A stretch of DNA of 64,000 nucleotides from Flavobacteriales bacterium UBA6057 (GCA_002428995.1 DIYJ01000010.1:101631-165630); one strand, 5' to 3'; numbered from the stretch's first letter, positions 17,208-26,297 are shown. Notes: generated from the letters alone by a model not told the origin. Numbers and translations: made by a program.

Positions 17208-18556
17208 TTCTTCTTCTCTTTTTGCGGTTCTGTCACGGTGGTGTAGAATTCCGGAGGGAATCCGTTGAGCTGTCGCCACAGTTCGTACCAAATGGGCACG
17301 TCATTCAGTAATGCAATTCCCTGCGCTCCAGAGCCCATTCTGAGCTCGAGCGGCCATTCTTCCTCTTCATGATTAGGTGCAATCAAGATTCTGTAGAGGC
17401 CATTATCGCTGGTGATGTTGTCAATGGCCACGACCTTGCCTGAGTAGGTTCCTACAGATACATTCGGCCAGCCTGAGAACACCAGAGATGGCCATCCGTC
17501 AAAGATGAAACGAACCTCAACCCCAGTTTTGATCAATGGAAGATCGATGGGGCGGACGTACATTTCAACGGCAAGCTCTTTCACATTGGGTACAATGCTC
17601 ACCACAGCATCCTGCTCCTTGATGGTTTCTCCAATTCCCGTTTGCAGGGCTTTGGTGATGAAACCGCTTTGTGGAGCCTTGATGAAGTACATGGAGGAGC
17701 GGATCGTGTAGTTCGAGATCTCGTTCAACGTTTTTGCCAGTTTGCCCTCTGCATCCAGCATGTCGCTCAAGGCGGTATACTTCTCACTTTCAGATTTTGC
17801 AATCTTGTCGTTGTACTCGGTCTGGATGGTGGTCAACTCAATTTTGGAGTTGATCAGCACATTTTTGCTTCCCAACAGATCGTTTTCAGCGGCCATGAAT
17901 TTGGCGAGCCCATCCTGGTATTTCTGACGGTAGTTTTCCAGCTCGGTCAACGACTTGATGCCTTGTTCATAAAGCTGTTCCTGACGTTTCCACTGTTTCT
18001 CAGTAATCTGCTGATTCGAGCGTTCAGCGATGAGCTTCAGGCTGTCGGTACCAACTTTCAGCTCGGCTTGACGCACCTTATTCTTAGCTTGCTTCAGCTT
18101 CAGCTTCTGGGTTTTGATGAGCGCATCAATCTGGGTGTCTAAAGCGTCCACCTTGCTCACGTAGGCTTCGATACCGCTCTCTTGAGCTGCCAATCGCTCG
18201 CGGGTCCGCTCAAGTAGTTCAGGATCGAAATACTCGTCCTTTACCTCCGAAATGAACAGGATGGTGTCGCCTTTCTCTACGTAATCGCCTTCCTGTACGT
18301 ACCATTTTTCAATTCGCCCGGCAATGACCGAGTTCACCACCTGTGGCCGTTGGTCTGGCCGAAGGTTGGTCACCACTCCATCCGCCTGGATGTTCTGTGT
18401 CCAGGGCAGGAGCAATAGAATGATACCTACAACAATGAGCACCATGGCCCAACGAAAGAGATTGTTGGCCCAGTTACTCTTGAGAATGACATCCGAACTT
18501 CTGAGCCTCTTCAGGTCATAGTCCGTAGAAATGCTATTGAATGAGATGTTGAGCAT
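17204..18556 (-). CDS. HlyD family periplasmic adaptor (membrane fusion protein)
   Basis: A 450-residue protein with one N-terminal membrane span (about 35-52), a biotinyl-lipoyl half (IAGRIEKWYVQEGDYVEKGDTIL), a long coiled-coil hairpin (about 110-280), the second lipoyl half (IKAPQSGFITKALQTGIGETIKE) and a beta-barrel domain. It bridges an inner-membrane ABC exporter with TolC. The gene is three bases downstream of the ABC exporter gene and four-base-overlapped with tolC, so the three form one assembly. The C-terminal tail is lysine rich. Confidence 0.93.
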   Translation of the reverse strand: MLNISFNSISTDYDLKRLRSSDVILKSNWANNLFRWAMVLIVVGIILLLLPWTQNIQADGVVTNLRPDQRPQVVNSVIAGRIEKWYVQEGDYVEKGDTILFISEVKDEYFDPELLERTRERLAAQESGIEAYVSKVDALDTQIDALIKTQKLKLKQAKNKVRQAELKVGTDSLKLIAERSNQQITEKQWKRQEQLYEQGIKSLTELENYRQKYQDGLAKFMAAENDLLGSKNVLINSKIELTTIQTEYNDKIAKSESEKYTALSDMLDAEGKLAKTLNEISNYTIRSSMYFIKAPQSGFITKALQTGIGETIKEQDAVVSIVPNVKELAVEMYVRPIDLPLIKTGVEVRFIFDGWPSLVFSGWPNVSVGTYSGKVVAIDNITSDNGLYRILIAPNHEEEEWPLELRMGSGAQGIALLNDVPIWYELWRQLNGFPPEFYTTVTEPQKEKKK

Positions 18557-18559
18557 AGT

Positions 18560-20287
18560 CTAGATGAATGCCGCGTAGCACTTCGCGTTGGTTTCAAGTT
18601 CTTGAAATGATCCGTTGAAAATCAGGTTCCCTTTGTCCAGGAGCAGAATGCGGTCGGCACGCTTGGCCAGATCAAGGTCACCACTGCTGATGAACAGCGT
18701 CCATGGGTTTTCCTTTGAGAACATCTGATCGGTAATGAGTGTGCGATCCTTTGGGGTGAAATGATGCAGGTTTTCCTGCCATATCACCAGTGGAGGCATC
18801 TCTACAATACTTCTGGCAATCTTGATCTTGCGAACAATGTTTTCAGGCAATCCCTGACCGCCTGGCATGAGGTCGGTTTGCATACCATCGGGCAATTGCG
18901 AAATGTATCCCATGAGGTTCAATGACCTTGCTGCCCGCTCGATGTCCTCCTGCGTAACCCAGGATTTACCCAGGCAGAGGTTATCCCGAATGCATCCTGC
19001 AAAGATCTCTTCCTGGCTCAGACTATCGCCTACCAGACTTCGAAGCGAATCAGGGTGGATGGAACGCTGCGGGTGATCGTTGAATGCAATCACACCATCA
19101 TAATCCTCATAGAGCCCTCCAAGCAGCTGCATGAGTGCTTCTTTTCCGGAGGCATTAAATCCATGAACCACAACTCGTTCTCCCGGCTCAACGTCAAAGT
19201 CCAGCTTGTTCAGCAACGGTTGACCTGTCATGGATGTACCAAAGGTTAAGTTCTTCACCGTCACCTTTAGAGGATTCTTTCGCATCTCTCCATTCAATAT
19301 GGTGCCGCTGTCACGATCCAATGGGAGATCAGTAACGGAGCCTATCTTTTCCAGTGCCGTCAATACATCATACACCGGCTCCATGCTGAAGATGAGCTTC
19401 TCCACAGAGTTTACAATGAGGATGATGATGATCTCTGCGGCCACAAACTGACCGAGGTTGATTTGTCCGTCCAAGATTAGAATACTTCCGAGAATCAATA
19501 GTCCTCCCGTCACTATGGCCTTGAACCCGATGATGCTCATGAACTGGCTGATGAGCACCTTGAAGTGGTTCTTACGGGCGCTGAGGTATCCAATAAGCAG
19601 GGCATCTGTTCTTCGCTCAGGCAGATCCGTTTTTCCCGCCAGTTTGAAGGTGTTCATGGTTCGGGCCATCTCTTCCAGCCAGTAGGCTACTTTGTATTTG
19701 TAGCTACTTTCCTGGATGCTTGTGCGCAAGCCAACAGGTCCTGTCCACCGAATCACTGCATAGAGAATAAGCACGAGCGAGAGACCAAAAAGAATGAAGA
19801 AGGGATGGTAGAAGCCAAGCAGAATCAATCCAAATACGATCTGCACCACAGAGGCACTGAAATCGAGCAAGATTTTGGAAAGCCCTTTTTGGAGTGTGAG
19901 TGTGTCAAAAAATCGATTGATTAATTCCGGAGGATAGTAGCTCGAAATCTTCTCCAGCTTGATCCTTGGAATCCGGTATGCGAATTCAAAAGCAGAGCGC
20001 TGAAATATGCGCTGCTGGATGGTCTCCACTAAGCTCGTCTGCATCACCTGCATGAAGCCGGCCATGATGATACCGAGGATGACGAAGATGACCAGAACTA
20101 CCCATGAGGTGCTGATCATTCCCCCGGAAATGTAGGTGATGATGGCCTGGATACCCAAGGGAAGCGAGAGGTTGATGAGACCACTCAAAATGGCATAGAA
20201 GTAAACCTTCAGGATATCTTTCCGGTCGGGTTCCAGCACTCTGAAAAAGCGCTGTAATGGACGTAGTTTCTCTGTTTGGGCGTTCAT
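18560..20287 (-). CDS. ABC exporter-like protein with degenerate nucleotide-binding domain
   Basis: A 575-residue fusion of a six-span ABC exporter transmembrane domain (about 25-300) and an ABC domain (about 340-575). The ABC motifs are nearly all altered: the Walker A is GFNASGKE (376-383), with Glu in place of Ser/Thr; the signature site reads LPENI (480-484) instead of LSGGQ; the Walker B Asp is Gln504 (VIWQE); and the H-loop histidine is replaced by Gly536. The Q-loop position is Ser424. No peptidase C39 domain is present. With HlyD and TolC downstream it looks like a type I secretion apparatus whose ATPase is inactive or uses another subunit. Confidence 0.88.
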   Translation of the reverse strand: MNAQTEKLRPLQRFFRVLEPDRKDILKVYFYAILSGLINLSLPLGIQAIITYISGGMISTSWVVLVIFVILGIIMAGFMQVMQTSLVETIQQRIFQRSAFEFAYRIPRIKLEKISSYYPPELINRFFDTLTLQKGLSKILLDFSASVVQIVFGLILLGFYHPFFILFGLSLVLILYAVIRWTGPVGLRTSIQESSYKYKVAYWLEEMARTMNTFKLAGKTDLPERRTDALLIGYLSARKNHFKVLISQFMSIIGFKAIVTGGLLILGSILILDGQINLGQFVAAEIIIILIVNSVEKLIFSMEPVYDVLTALEKIGSVTDLPLDRDSGTILNGEMRKNPLKVTVKNLTFGTSMTGQPLLNKLDFDVEPGERVVVHGFNASGKEALMQLLGGLYEDYDGVIAFNDHPQRSIHPDSLRSLVGDSLSQEEIFAGCIRDNLCLGKSWVTQEDIERAARSLNLMGYISQLPDGMQTDLMPGGQGLPENIVRKIKIARSIVEMPPLVIWQENLHHFTPKDRTLITDQMFSKENPWTLFISSGDLDLAKRADRILLLDKGNLIFNGSFQELETNAKCYAAFI

Positions 20288-20296
20288 ATATTGCTG

Positions 20297-20671
20297 TCAG
20301 ATCAGATTGTCACGCTTGTAAAGCTTCACTCCTTGTTCGATCATGTTTCCGATCTCTTCTTCCATAGCCGGGCTCATTTTCTTGATGTGAAAACAGCTTT
20401 TACCCTTCAAACTCTTATTCAGTTCTTCAGAGAGTGGAGGAAACTCAGAAACGTGGGTGTAAATGGGAAAGAAATAGAGGCGAATGTCTTTAGGCTTCGG
20501 CACCACTCCTGCGAAGTAGTGACCGTCTACTTTCTGCTTGCCTTGCATCACCGTTTTAGTCCCGGAAACTTCGAATAGCCCGGGTCTTTCGATGTTCACT
20601 CTCAAGTCTGGGGCTTGAGCCGACAGGGCGTGCTTAAGCGAGGCCTCAATTTCAGAAAGCGAAGTTTTCAT
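20297..20671 (-). CDS. Small conserved protein, DUF1801-like, heading the exporter operon
   Basis: A 124-residue soluble protein without signal or membrane segment. A region with VKPKDIRLYFFPIYTH-type strands and a C-terminal KGKSCFHIKKMSPAMEEEIGNMIE helix faintly resembles DUF1801/YdhG-like proteins (KGKSCFHIKK...). I cannot assign a function. It ends nine bases before the ABC exporter start and is probably the first gene of that operon. Confidence 0.6.
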   Translation of the reverse strand: MKTSLSEIEASLKHALSAQAPDLRVNIERPGLFEVSGTKTVMQGKQKVDGHYFAGVVPKPKDIRLYFFPIYTHVSEFPPLSEELNKSLKGKSCFHIKKMSPAMEEEIGNMIEQGVKLYKRDNLI

Positions 20672-20726
20672 GTGTGGTTGATACTAATATGGCTTCAAAC
20701 AAGCCTTTCTCCAAAAGGTTCTCAAC

Positions 20727-20759
20727 CGCCTAAGGCCAAGTGTTAAAATGTCTTAGGCG
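20727..20759 (-). other. Inverted repeat spanning the stop codon of the LysM/GH18-like gene
   Basis: CGCCTAAG (20727-20734) and CTTAGGCG (20752-20759) are perfect 8-base inverted repeats, the second including the stop codon on the minus strand. A second small hairpin (CCTTT/AAAGG) lies just beyond at 20704-20718. Neither is followed by a clear U tract, so termination is only a possibility. Confidence 0.35.
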
Positions 20760-21811
20760 ATCTTGCTCCACTGAATGAAGCCCTGCAATGTTACGCCCTG
20801 TTCTGCAAAATAGCTCTTCGCACTTGCATACATAGAGGCGTTCACAATGGAGGGAGCCACGGCTGCCTTGCACTCGGCATAAAGGTTCCAGGTCACTCCG
20901 TAGCTTGTGGCATAGTCGTTCTGGGTTTCCTCTCCGGTAGTGTAAAGTTGAGGGGATAGAATATCTATGTTTTGGTCCTGGAAAAAGGAGTTCATTAACT
21001 CGGGAGCGTCCTTGATGCCAAAAGGAGCGGAGTGACTGACAGTGACCAGCACTTTCATCCCCTTGTCCTTAGCAGCGGCAAAAGCACTTTGAAAATCGGC
21101 AGCCAGACCTGTTGTTCCTTCTTCTACATCGAAGGCAATTCCCTGGTAGGCCGCAAATTCACCACTGTTGATGGCTTGGGTCACGGCTGTGAGCTTTTGA
21201 GCGTCAAAGGCACCGTTTTGATTTCCTCCGCCCAGAGTGATGTAGCGGTCGCCCGCTAGCTTATCAGCAACCCTGTTGCTTTGGCCGAGTGCTGTGGGAA
21301 TATCGCTCCAGCCGCTGAAAGCCATTCCCATGTTGGCTCCGGCAGGCGGCTGACCGGGAGACCATGTCCAGCACCAGTAACCGATGTGTTCGCCCTCTGT
21401 GTTTGGTGAAGTCTCGGGGGCTTTTGGCTGGGGCGCAGGAGCTTTTGCATCCGATTGAGTGGTCGGCACATTGATCACCTCTCCGATGCGGATCGCATTC
21501 GCCTTAATGCCCGGATTCGCTGCTTCTATTTCCTGATAGGTGATTCCCTTGGACTGCTCCAGCGCCTTGGGGAAATCTTCCAACGGAGCATTGGCCATGA
21601 TGGTGTATTTCATGGTGAGCTTTCCACTCTCGGCAGACGGAATCAGAACGTCCGTGCCGGCCGTTGCATTCACAGGATTGAATTGCGGATTTGCCTTCAA
21701 GATGGCGTCATACGTCACCCCTGCACATTCGTTGATTTGGATGGCGAGCTTGGAGAAGCTATCGCCTGGTTGGATGGTATATCGAAAGGAAATGGTCAAA
21801 CTATCAGGCAT
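20753..21811 (-). CDS. Protein with two LysM-like modules and a GH18-like TIM barrel
   Basis: A 352-residue protein. Residues about 8-58 (YTIQPGDSFSKLA...ILKANPQ) form a LysM; residues 66-118 form a second, weaker LysM-like module (ITYQEIEAANPGI). A short proline/alanine linker follows, then a domain from about 140 with GGGNQNGAFD, IAFDVEEG (possible catalytic acids in a GH18-like DxxE position), VTVSHSAPFG, LSPQLYT and a final GFIQWSK. This reads as a TIM barrel of the chitinase-like type. No signal peptide is visible, which is odd for a peptidoglycan or chitin binder. Substrate unknown. Confidence 0.7.
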   Translation of the reverse strand: MPDSLTISFRYTIQPGDSFSKLAIQINECAGVTYDAILKANPQFNPVNATAGTDVLIPSAESGKLTMKYTIMANAPLEDFPKALEQSKGITYQEIEAANPGIKANAIRIGEVINVPTTQSDAKAPAPQPKAPETSPNTEGEHIGYWCWTWSPGQPPAGANMGMAFSGWSDIPTALGQSNRVADKLAGDRYITLGGGNQNGAFDAQKLTAVTQAINSGEFAAYQGIAFDVEEGTTGLAADFQSAFAAAKDKGMKVLVTVSHSAPFGIKDAPELMNSFFQDQNIDILSPQLYTTGEETQNDYATSYGVTWNLYAECKAAVAPSIVNASMYASAKSYFAEQGVTLQGFIQWSKIA

Positions 21812-21928
21812 TGTCGCAGGGTTGATTTGCCGATGAAACTATGAAAATCGAGCTGTTTTCCGACCGGGGAGCTGTGAATTCACGGTTGCCCTTAAGCGGT
21901 AGCGCTTGCTGTGACTGCTTTTCAGCCT

Positions 21929-22561
21929 TTATTCAACCTGGTTTCCGCTGAAGATAAGCTCACGGTAGATGTTCGCTCCCGTAGTGTCCCCTTCTCCTGA
22001 AAGGATCACCCGACTGAAGTAAGTAAGCGAATCACCTTCCTGCTTGAATTCAAATACATCCGGAAAAAGGTCGAAACAGGATGCGGGCGTGGCGGAAACA
22101 TCCGAGAAGGGATCGAAGAATACAACGTAAGTAGAATCGGTGTGGCCGAAAAAGGGAAAACCGCATGCCGTATCCATGGAGATCCATTGATCACCTTCCT
22201 TCACCCTCAGTACCTTTTTGTCATAGTCTTCCTGGATGATCTCAAGCACGATAGAATCTATCGTATCCAAGGCAACGCTATCGCTCACGAGCGTGTAAAA
22301 GGCTGAACCTGTAAAAGTGCCTACCAGAACATCTGAGGCATAAGTGCAGCTATCGTTGGCTGCGCAAAAAGCATCTGCCCGATAATTGGTGGCGGTGGTA
22401 TCCCCGCAATCACAGTATACACAACTACCATCGTCATACTTCACGCCAGCTTCGTAATTGAACGCTGCGGAATCCGTGCATCCTTGCTTCCCACAACTGG
22501 CCAAAAAGACCATTGGGGGTAGCATGAAAAACAAAACCAAGCGTATTCGATTCATATCCAT
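21929..22561 (-). CDS. Lipoprotein with GCTD...DDGSC module
   Basis: A 210-residue protein. A hydrophobic leader ends in the lipobox LASC, so it should be lipid anchored. Next comes a cysteine-rich module (GCTDSAAFNYEAGVKYDDGS), a repeat type frequent in Bacteroidota surface proteins, with a second copy following (TATNYRADAFCAANDSC). The rest is a beta-rich domain of unknown function. I start at ATG 22561, preceded by AAAAGGG; ATG 22555 is equally possible. The longer frame upstream overlaps the cupin gene and is unlikely. Confidence 0.75.
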   Translation of the reverse strand: MDMNRIRLVLFFMLPPMVFLASCGKQGCTDSAAFNYEAGVKYDDGSCVYCDCGDTTATNYRADAFCAANDSCTYASDVLVGTFTGSAFYTLVSDSVALDTIDSIVLEIIQEDYDKKVLRVKEGDQWISMDTACGFPFFGHTDSTYVVFFDPFSDVSATPASCFDLFPDVFEFKQEGDSLTYFSRVILSGEGDTTGANIYRELIFSGNQVE

Positions 22562-22605
22562 TCCCTTTTCCAACGTGCAAAGAAACAATGTCGACCCCAG
22601 CTTCC

Positions 22606-23136
22606 TCAAGGATTTAACGATCGTGTGAGGGCAACGATCTCGCGTTCCCAATCAGGATAGGCCTGCACCAGCTCCGCCCGGTCTGCGAGTTCGAAGTCGT
22701 CAAAGTCGAACCCTGGAGCTACGGTGCATCCCACAAGGGAATAAGAGTCGGGATCCTTCACACTCGATCCAAACCACACACCAGCGGGCACCACGAGCTG
22801 CGGAACCTGTCCTTTTTCCATCTCCAGCCCAACTTCATGGCAGTGATAACGCCCCTGCTTATCAATAACGTGGACTTGCAGCGGTGAGCCCTTGTAGAAA
22901 TGCCAGATCTCATCTTGTTGGATGCGGTGGAAGGCTGAGAAGTTCTCAGAAGTAAGCAGGAAATAGATGCTGGTACAATAGTTCCGATCGCCTGAAAATT
23001 CTGCACCAAGGCTTTCGCTGGGGATGGAGCCTTGACTTCGATATACTTCCTTGTAAAAACCTCCTTCGGGGTGAGGGAGCAACTCAAGGCTTTCGACCAG
23101 TGAGTCCACTTCACGCTGCGCAGATGTTTGTAGCAT
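22606..23136 (-). CDS. Cupin_5 (DUF985) family protein
   Basis: A 176-residue cupin. It has the family opener LLPHPEGGFYKEVYRS, an AFHRI.QDEIWHFYKG metal-site-like motif 1, and GVWFGSSV...YSLVGCTVAPGFDFDDFEL near the end, which is the usual DUF985 C-terminus. The family is single-domain and cytosolic; biochemical roles are poorly known. A -7-like element lies immediately upstream. The next gene downstream is the lipoprotein, about 45 bases away. Confidence 0.92.
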   Translation of the reverse strand: MLQTSAQREVDSLVESLELLPHPEGGFYKEVYRSQGSIPSESLGAEFSGDRNYCTSIYFLLTSENFSAFHRIQQDEIWHFYKGSPLQVHVIDKQGRYHCHEVGLEMEKGQVPQLVVPAGVWFGSSVKDPDSYSLVGCTVAPGFDFDDFELADRAELVQAYPDWEREIVALTRSLNP

Positions 23137-23140
23137 GATC

Positions 23141-23148
23141 CAAAGCTA
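23141..23148 (-). promoter_or_regulatory. Putative promoter of the cupin gene
   Basis: Minus-strand TAGCTTTG matches TAnnTTTG and a TTTG lies at 23175-23172, a spacing of 23 bases. The -7 element ends five bases before the start codon, so the mRNA would have almost no leader. Confidence 0.4.
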
Positions 23149-23193
23149 GGGAAGTGAGGGGCAGTGCCTTGCAAAAACTGCTAACTTCCGGCC

Positions 23194-23448
23194 ATGTCAA
23201 AGCTGAAACTTGACCTGCACGACATCTACAACAAAGGCTGGAAGATCGATCAGGCGCTGGAAGATGTCATCAACGAAGCCGTGGAAAGGCGGATCGACAT
23301 TGTGGAGATTATTCCCGGAAAAGGAAGCGGTCAGCTGAAGAAGAAGGTGATTCGTTTTCTCGATCAAAAGCACATCAAAAAGAAATACCATCGGGTCGAT
23401 AAGGATAGCAAGAACTTCGGGCGCTTGTTTGTGCGCTTTAAGCACTGA
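23194..23448 (+). CDS. Small Smr-domain protein
   Basis: An 84-residue stand-alone Smr domain. It shows the LDLHD start (LDLHG in most members), a central VEIIPGKGSGQLKKKVIRFL segment matching the conserved (I/V)hGKGSG.L....... motif, and a basic C-terminus. Smr domains bind or nick nucleic acids and also occur at the end of MutS2. The protein is complete. It is divergent from the cupin gene and convergent with the DUF1801 gene. Confidence 0.9.
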   Translation: MSKLKLDLHDIYNKGWKIDQALEDVINEAVERRIDIVEIIPGKGSGQLKKKVIRFLDQKHIKKKYHRVDKDSKNFGRLFVRFKH

Positions 23449-23454
23449 ACGGCC

Positions 23455-23808
23455 TTACTTCCCATAAGCCGCCACTGCCAAGGCGAAGATTTCATCGAGC
23501 AGTTCGATGGGGAGATCGTGGTGTGGATCGATGGGCAACACTTTCATTCGGGTTCGGTTACCCTGCTCCAACATCGGATGATCCATGTGGCGACCCTCTG
23601 CAAAAGCGATGTAAGGATGGCTGGTTTTTTTATCCGTCCACAGGTGGCAAAACATGCGCTCCTGATGTTTATACAGGGGAACCTTGTAGCGCCAGTATTC
23701 CTTTACATGTTTATCGTAGTGACTGATGTATTGCCTCAACGCCTGCATGCAGCTCTTCACGGGTTCTTCCTTTTCCAGAAAGTAGCGATCAATGTCTCTG
23801 AGACTCAT
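23455..23808 (-). CDS. DUF1801 family protein
   Basis: A 117-residue protein with the DUF1801 pattern: an N-terminal helix pair, EYWRYKVPLYKHQERMFCHLW, YIAFAEG, and a C-terminal LLDEIFALA helix. Some relatives are called iron chaperones (YdhG), but that is not established here. The start overlaps the stop of the upstream glycosyltransferase gene by four bases. Confidence 0.8.
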   Translation of the reverse strand: MSLRDIDRYFLEKEEPVKSCMQALRQYISHYDKHVKEYWRYKVPLYKHQERMFCHLWTDKKTSHPYIAFAEGRHMDHPMLEQGNRTRMKVLPIDPHHDLPIELLDEIFALAVAAYGK

Positions 23809-24995
23809 GACTGGATGGATGAAAGCATTTGTGCGAACATGGCAGTATAGGTGTAATTCTCCCGGACCAGCAGGCGACCATCTTTGGCCATGCGCGCGCC
23901 CTGTTCAGGCTGGCTCAGAAGATGTTGAATGTGCTCCGCAAAGTTTGCTGGATCGTCAGCGATCATGGCGTGTTTTTGATGCTCAAGATCAATTCCATCC
24001 GCACCGGTAGGAGTCGTAACCAACGGTAGTCCACGGTAAAGCGCATCGAAGGTTTTGATCTTCATGCCACTGCCGAAGCGAAGAGGAACCACGGCCACGC
24101 GGCACGCGGACATGACACGCTCTAAGTCATCTACAAAACCGAGGTAATTGACGCCTGTGCCAGAGTTTAGCAGTTCTAACAGACGATCGTCCGCTCCTTT
24201 TCCACAGACTTTGAGCACAGCCTCCGGTTCTTGCCTGATCACAAGTGGCCATACGTTTTCAAGAAACCACTGCAACCCATCGCGGTTTGGCTCCCAGCTC
24301 AGTGTGCCTGCATAAAACACATGCTTTTCATTGACTGAAACATCAATGGCTGGAAGCTCCAGAAGTTGATCATTTCCAAGGTGGTAGGTGAGTGCAAGTT
24401 TGTTGGCCGGAACGCTCAGTTCCGAAGTCAGGGCAGATTGATCGTTGGGGGCCGCAAAGGTCATGTGAGTAGACTCGATGCTTCTCTTTTCAAAGCTCGC
24501 TATCCGCTTGGCTTCCAGATTAGCCACCCATTTTTTCACGGGGCTGGATTGCCTGGAGGCTACTTCCTGCCATAACTTGAATTCAGCATTATGGCTGTGG
24601 TAGATGGTTTTGGACCTAAAACGAGCAGCGATCAAATCCATGACTTCCAGGTGATCGGCAAAAACAAGGTCGTATGGTGCTGCCAGCTGTTCGACCAAGT
24701 GTTTGATTTCCTTCGAATGATTCCGCCATGCATTCAGGCTCGAAGCCGAAACAAGACTTGACAGCCACGCCAGGGCCGATCGCTCCTTGTGAAGGTCGAA
24801 GCCGTGAACCGGAATGCTCAGTTTTCTCTGAAGCTGCTCGAGGTTTTCACGTGTTCCTCCCTTGGTGCATACCAAGGTGACCTCAAAATGCTCCGAAAGG
24901 AATTCGAGAAGCCTCCAAGACTTGATGGTCCCACCGCTGGTAGGCGGATAGGGCAAGTCGGTAGTGAGAAAAAGCAGCGTTCGGGCCGAGGTCAT
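23805..24995 (-). CDS. GT4-type (GT-B fold) glycosyltransferase
   Basis: A 396-residue glycosyltransferase. The N-terminal half has PYPPTSGGTIKSWRLLEFL, a typical loop with glycines, and YHSHNAEF. The C-terminal half has FYAGTLSWEPNRDGLQWF, YLGFVDDLERVMSACRVAVVPLRFGSGMKIKTFDAL and a TPTGADGI turn, which are the hallmarks of group 1 transferases. No membrane segment. Donor and acceptor are unknown. It does not lie in the polysaccharide cluster at 9-16 kb but may feed it. Confidence 0.93.
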   Translation of the reverse strand: MTSARTLLFLTTDLPYPPTSGGTIKSWRLLEFLSEHFEVTLVCTKGGTRENLEQLQRKLSIPVHGFDLHKERSALAWLSSLVSASSLNAWRNHSKEIKHLVEQLAAPYDLVFADHLEVMDLIAARFRSKTIYHSHNAEFKLWQEVASRQSSPVKKWVANLEAKRIASFEKRSIESTHMTFAAPNDQSALTSELSVPANKLALTYHLGNDQLLELPAIDVSVNEKHVFYAGTLSWEPNRDGLQWFLENVWPLVIRQEPEAVLKVCGKGADDRLLELLNSGTGVNYLGFVDDLERVMSACRVAVVPLRFGSGMKIKTFDALYRGLPLVTTPTGADGIDLEHQKHAMIADDPANFAEHIQHLLSQPEQGARMAKDGRLLVRENYTYTAMFAQMLSSIQS

Positions 24996-25012
24996 CAGAA
25001 CCCGAATTTACG

Positions 25013-26266
25013 CTAAAGGCCGAATGCGTTCTTGATATCGTCTACAGCGTCAAGTTCCTCCCAAGGAAAGAGCTTCACCGTATGCTCGACAGATTCTCCG
25101 GACCCATTGACAAAACGCTTGGTCACCGTTTCTGTAGTGCGCCCCATGTGTCCATAAGCGGCTGTTTCACCATAGATCGGGCTGCGCAGGCTGAATCGTG
25201 TTTCAATGCCATAAGGACGGAGGTCGAAGATCTCTGACAACTTAGCTGCGATTTCACCATCGTTTTGAGACACCTTGGAAGAACCGTAAGTGTTTACATA
25301 AAGTCCGACTGGCTCAGCGACTCCAATGGCGTAAGCTACCTGAACAAGCGCTTCGTCAGCAACACCAGCAGCTACCAGGTTTTTGGCAATGTGGCGCGTA
25401 GCGTAAGCAGCAGAACGGTCAACCTTACTGGGGTCTTTTCCGCTGAATGCTCCACCACCGTGAGCACCTTTTCCTCCGTAGGTGTCTACGATGATCTTAC
25501 GACCTGTGAGGCCGGTGTCACCATGTGGACCACCGATTACAAACTTTCCGGTTGGGTTCACGTGGTACGTGATATCGTCATTGAACAGCGCCTGAATTTT
25601 AGCGGGCAGTTGTTCTTTCACTCGAGGAATGAGGATGTTCACAACATCTTCCTTGATCTGGGCCAACATTGCTGCTTCGCTGTCGAAATCATCATGCTGT
25701 GTAGAAAGCACGATGGCGTCAATGCGAACAGGTGTATTGTCGTCAGAATATTCGATAGTAACCTGCGACTTTGAGTCGGGGCGCAGGTAAGTCATTTCCT
25801 TTCCTTCCTTGCGAATCGCAGCCAATTCAAAGAGTAGGCGGTGGCTTAGATCCGCTGCCAGTGGCATGTAGTTGTCGGTCTCGTTGGTGGCATAGCCAAA
25901 CATCATTCCCTGATCGCCAGCACCTTGCTCTTCCTTGCTTGCGCGATCCACACCCTGATTGATGTCGGGGCTTTGTTCGTGAATGGCACTGAGAATACCG
26001 CAGGAGTTGGCTTCAAACATGTACTCACTCTTTGTGTATCCAATGTTGCTGATCACGTTGCGTGCGATCTGCTGAACATCGAGGTAAGTCTGGGTTTTTA
26101 CTTCTCCTGCCAACACTACCTGCCCAGTAGTCACAAGGGTTTCGCAGGCGATCTTTGAATCTGCGTCAAACGCGAGGAAATGATCTACCAGCGCATCGGA
26201 AATCTGGTCGGCTACTTTGTCAGGATGTCCTTCTGATACGGACTCGGAGGTAAAAAGGTAAGGCAT
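25013..26266 (-). CDS. metK: S-adenosylmethionine synthase
   Basis: A 417-residue MetK. It has ESVSEGHPDKVADQISDALVD, GAGDQGMMFGYA, and GGGAFSGKDPSKVDRSAAY, which are the ATP/methionine-binding loops. It makes S-adenosylmethionine from methionine and ATP. Length is about 30 residues above the E. coli protein, as in other Bacteroidota. No SAM-type riboswitch could be recognised in the short upstream region; a TATTTTTG -7 element is present. Confidence 0.97.
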   Translation of the reverse strand: MPYLFTSESVSEGHPDKVADQISDALVDHFLAFDADSKIACETLVTTGQVVLAGEVKTQTYLDVQQIARNVISNIGYTKSEYMFEANSCGILSAIHEQSPDINQGVDRASKEEQGAGDQGMMFGYATNETDNYMPLAADLSHRLLFELAAIRKEGKEMTYLRPDSKSQVTIEYSDDNTPVRIDAIVLSTQHDDFDSEAAMLAQIKEDVVNILIPRVKEQLPAKIQALFNDDITYHVNPTGKFVIGGPHGDTGLTGRKIIVDTYGGKGAHGGGAFSGKDPSKVDRSAAYATRHIAKNLVAAGVADEALVQVAYAIGVAEPVGLYVNTYGSSKVSQNDGEIAAKLSEIFDLRPYGIETRFSLRSPIYGETAAYGHMGRTTETVTKRFVNGSGESVEHTVKLFPWEELDAVDDIKNAFGL

Positions 26267-26297
26267 TTAAAACCGCTTGTTTTTGAATAAAGAGGGC

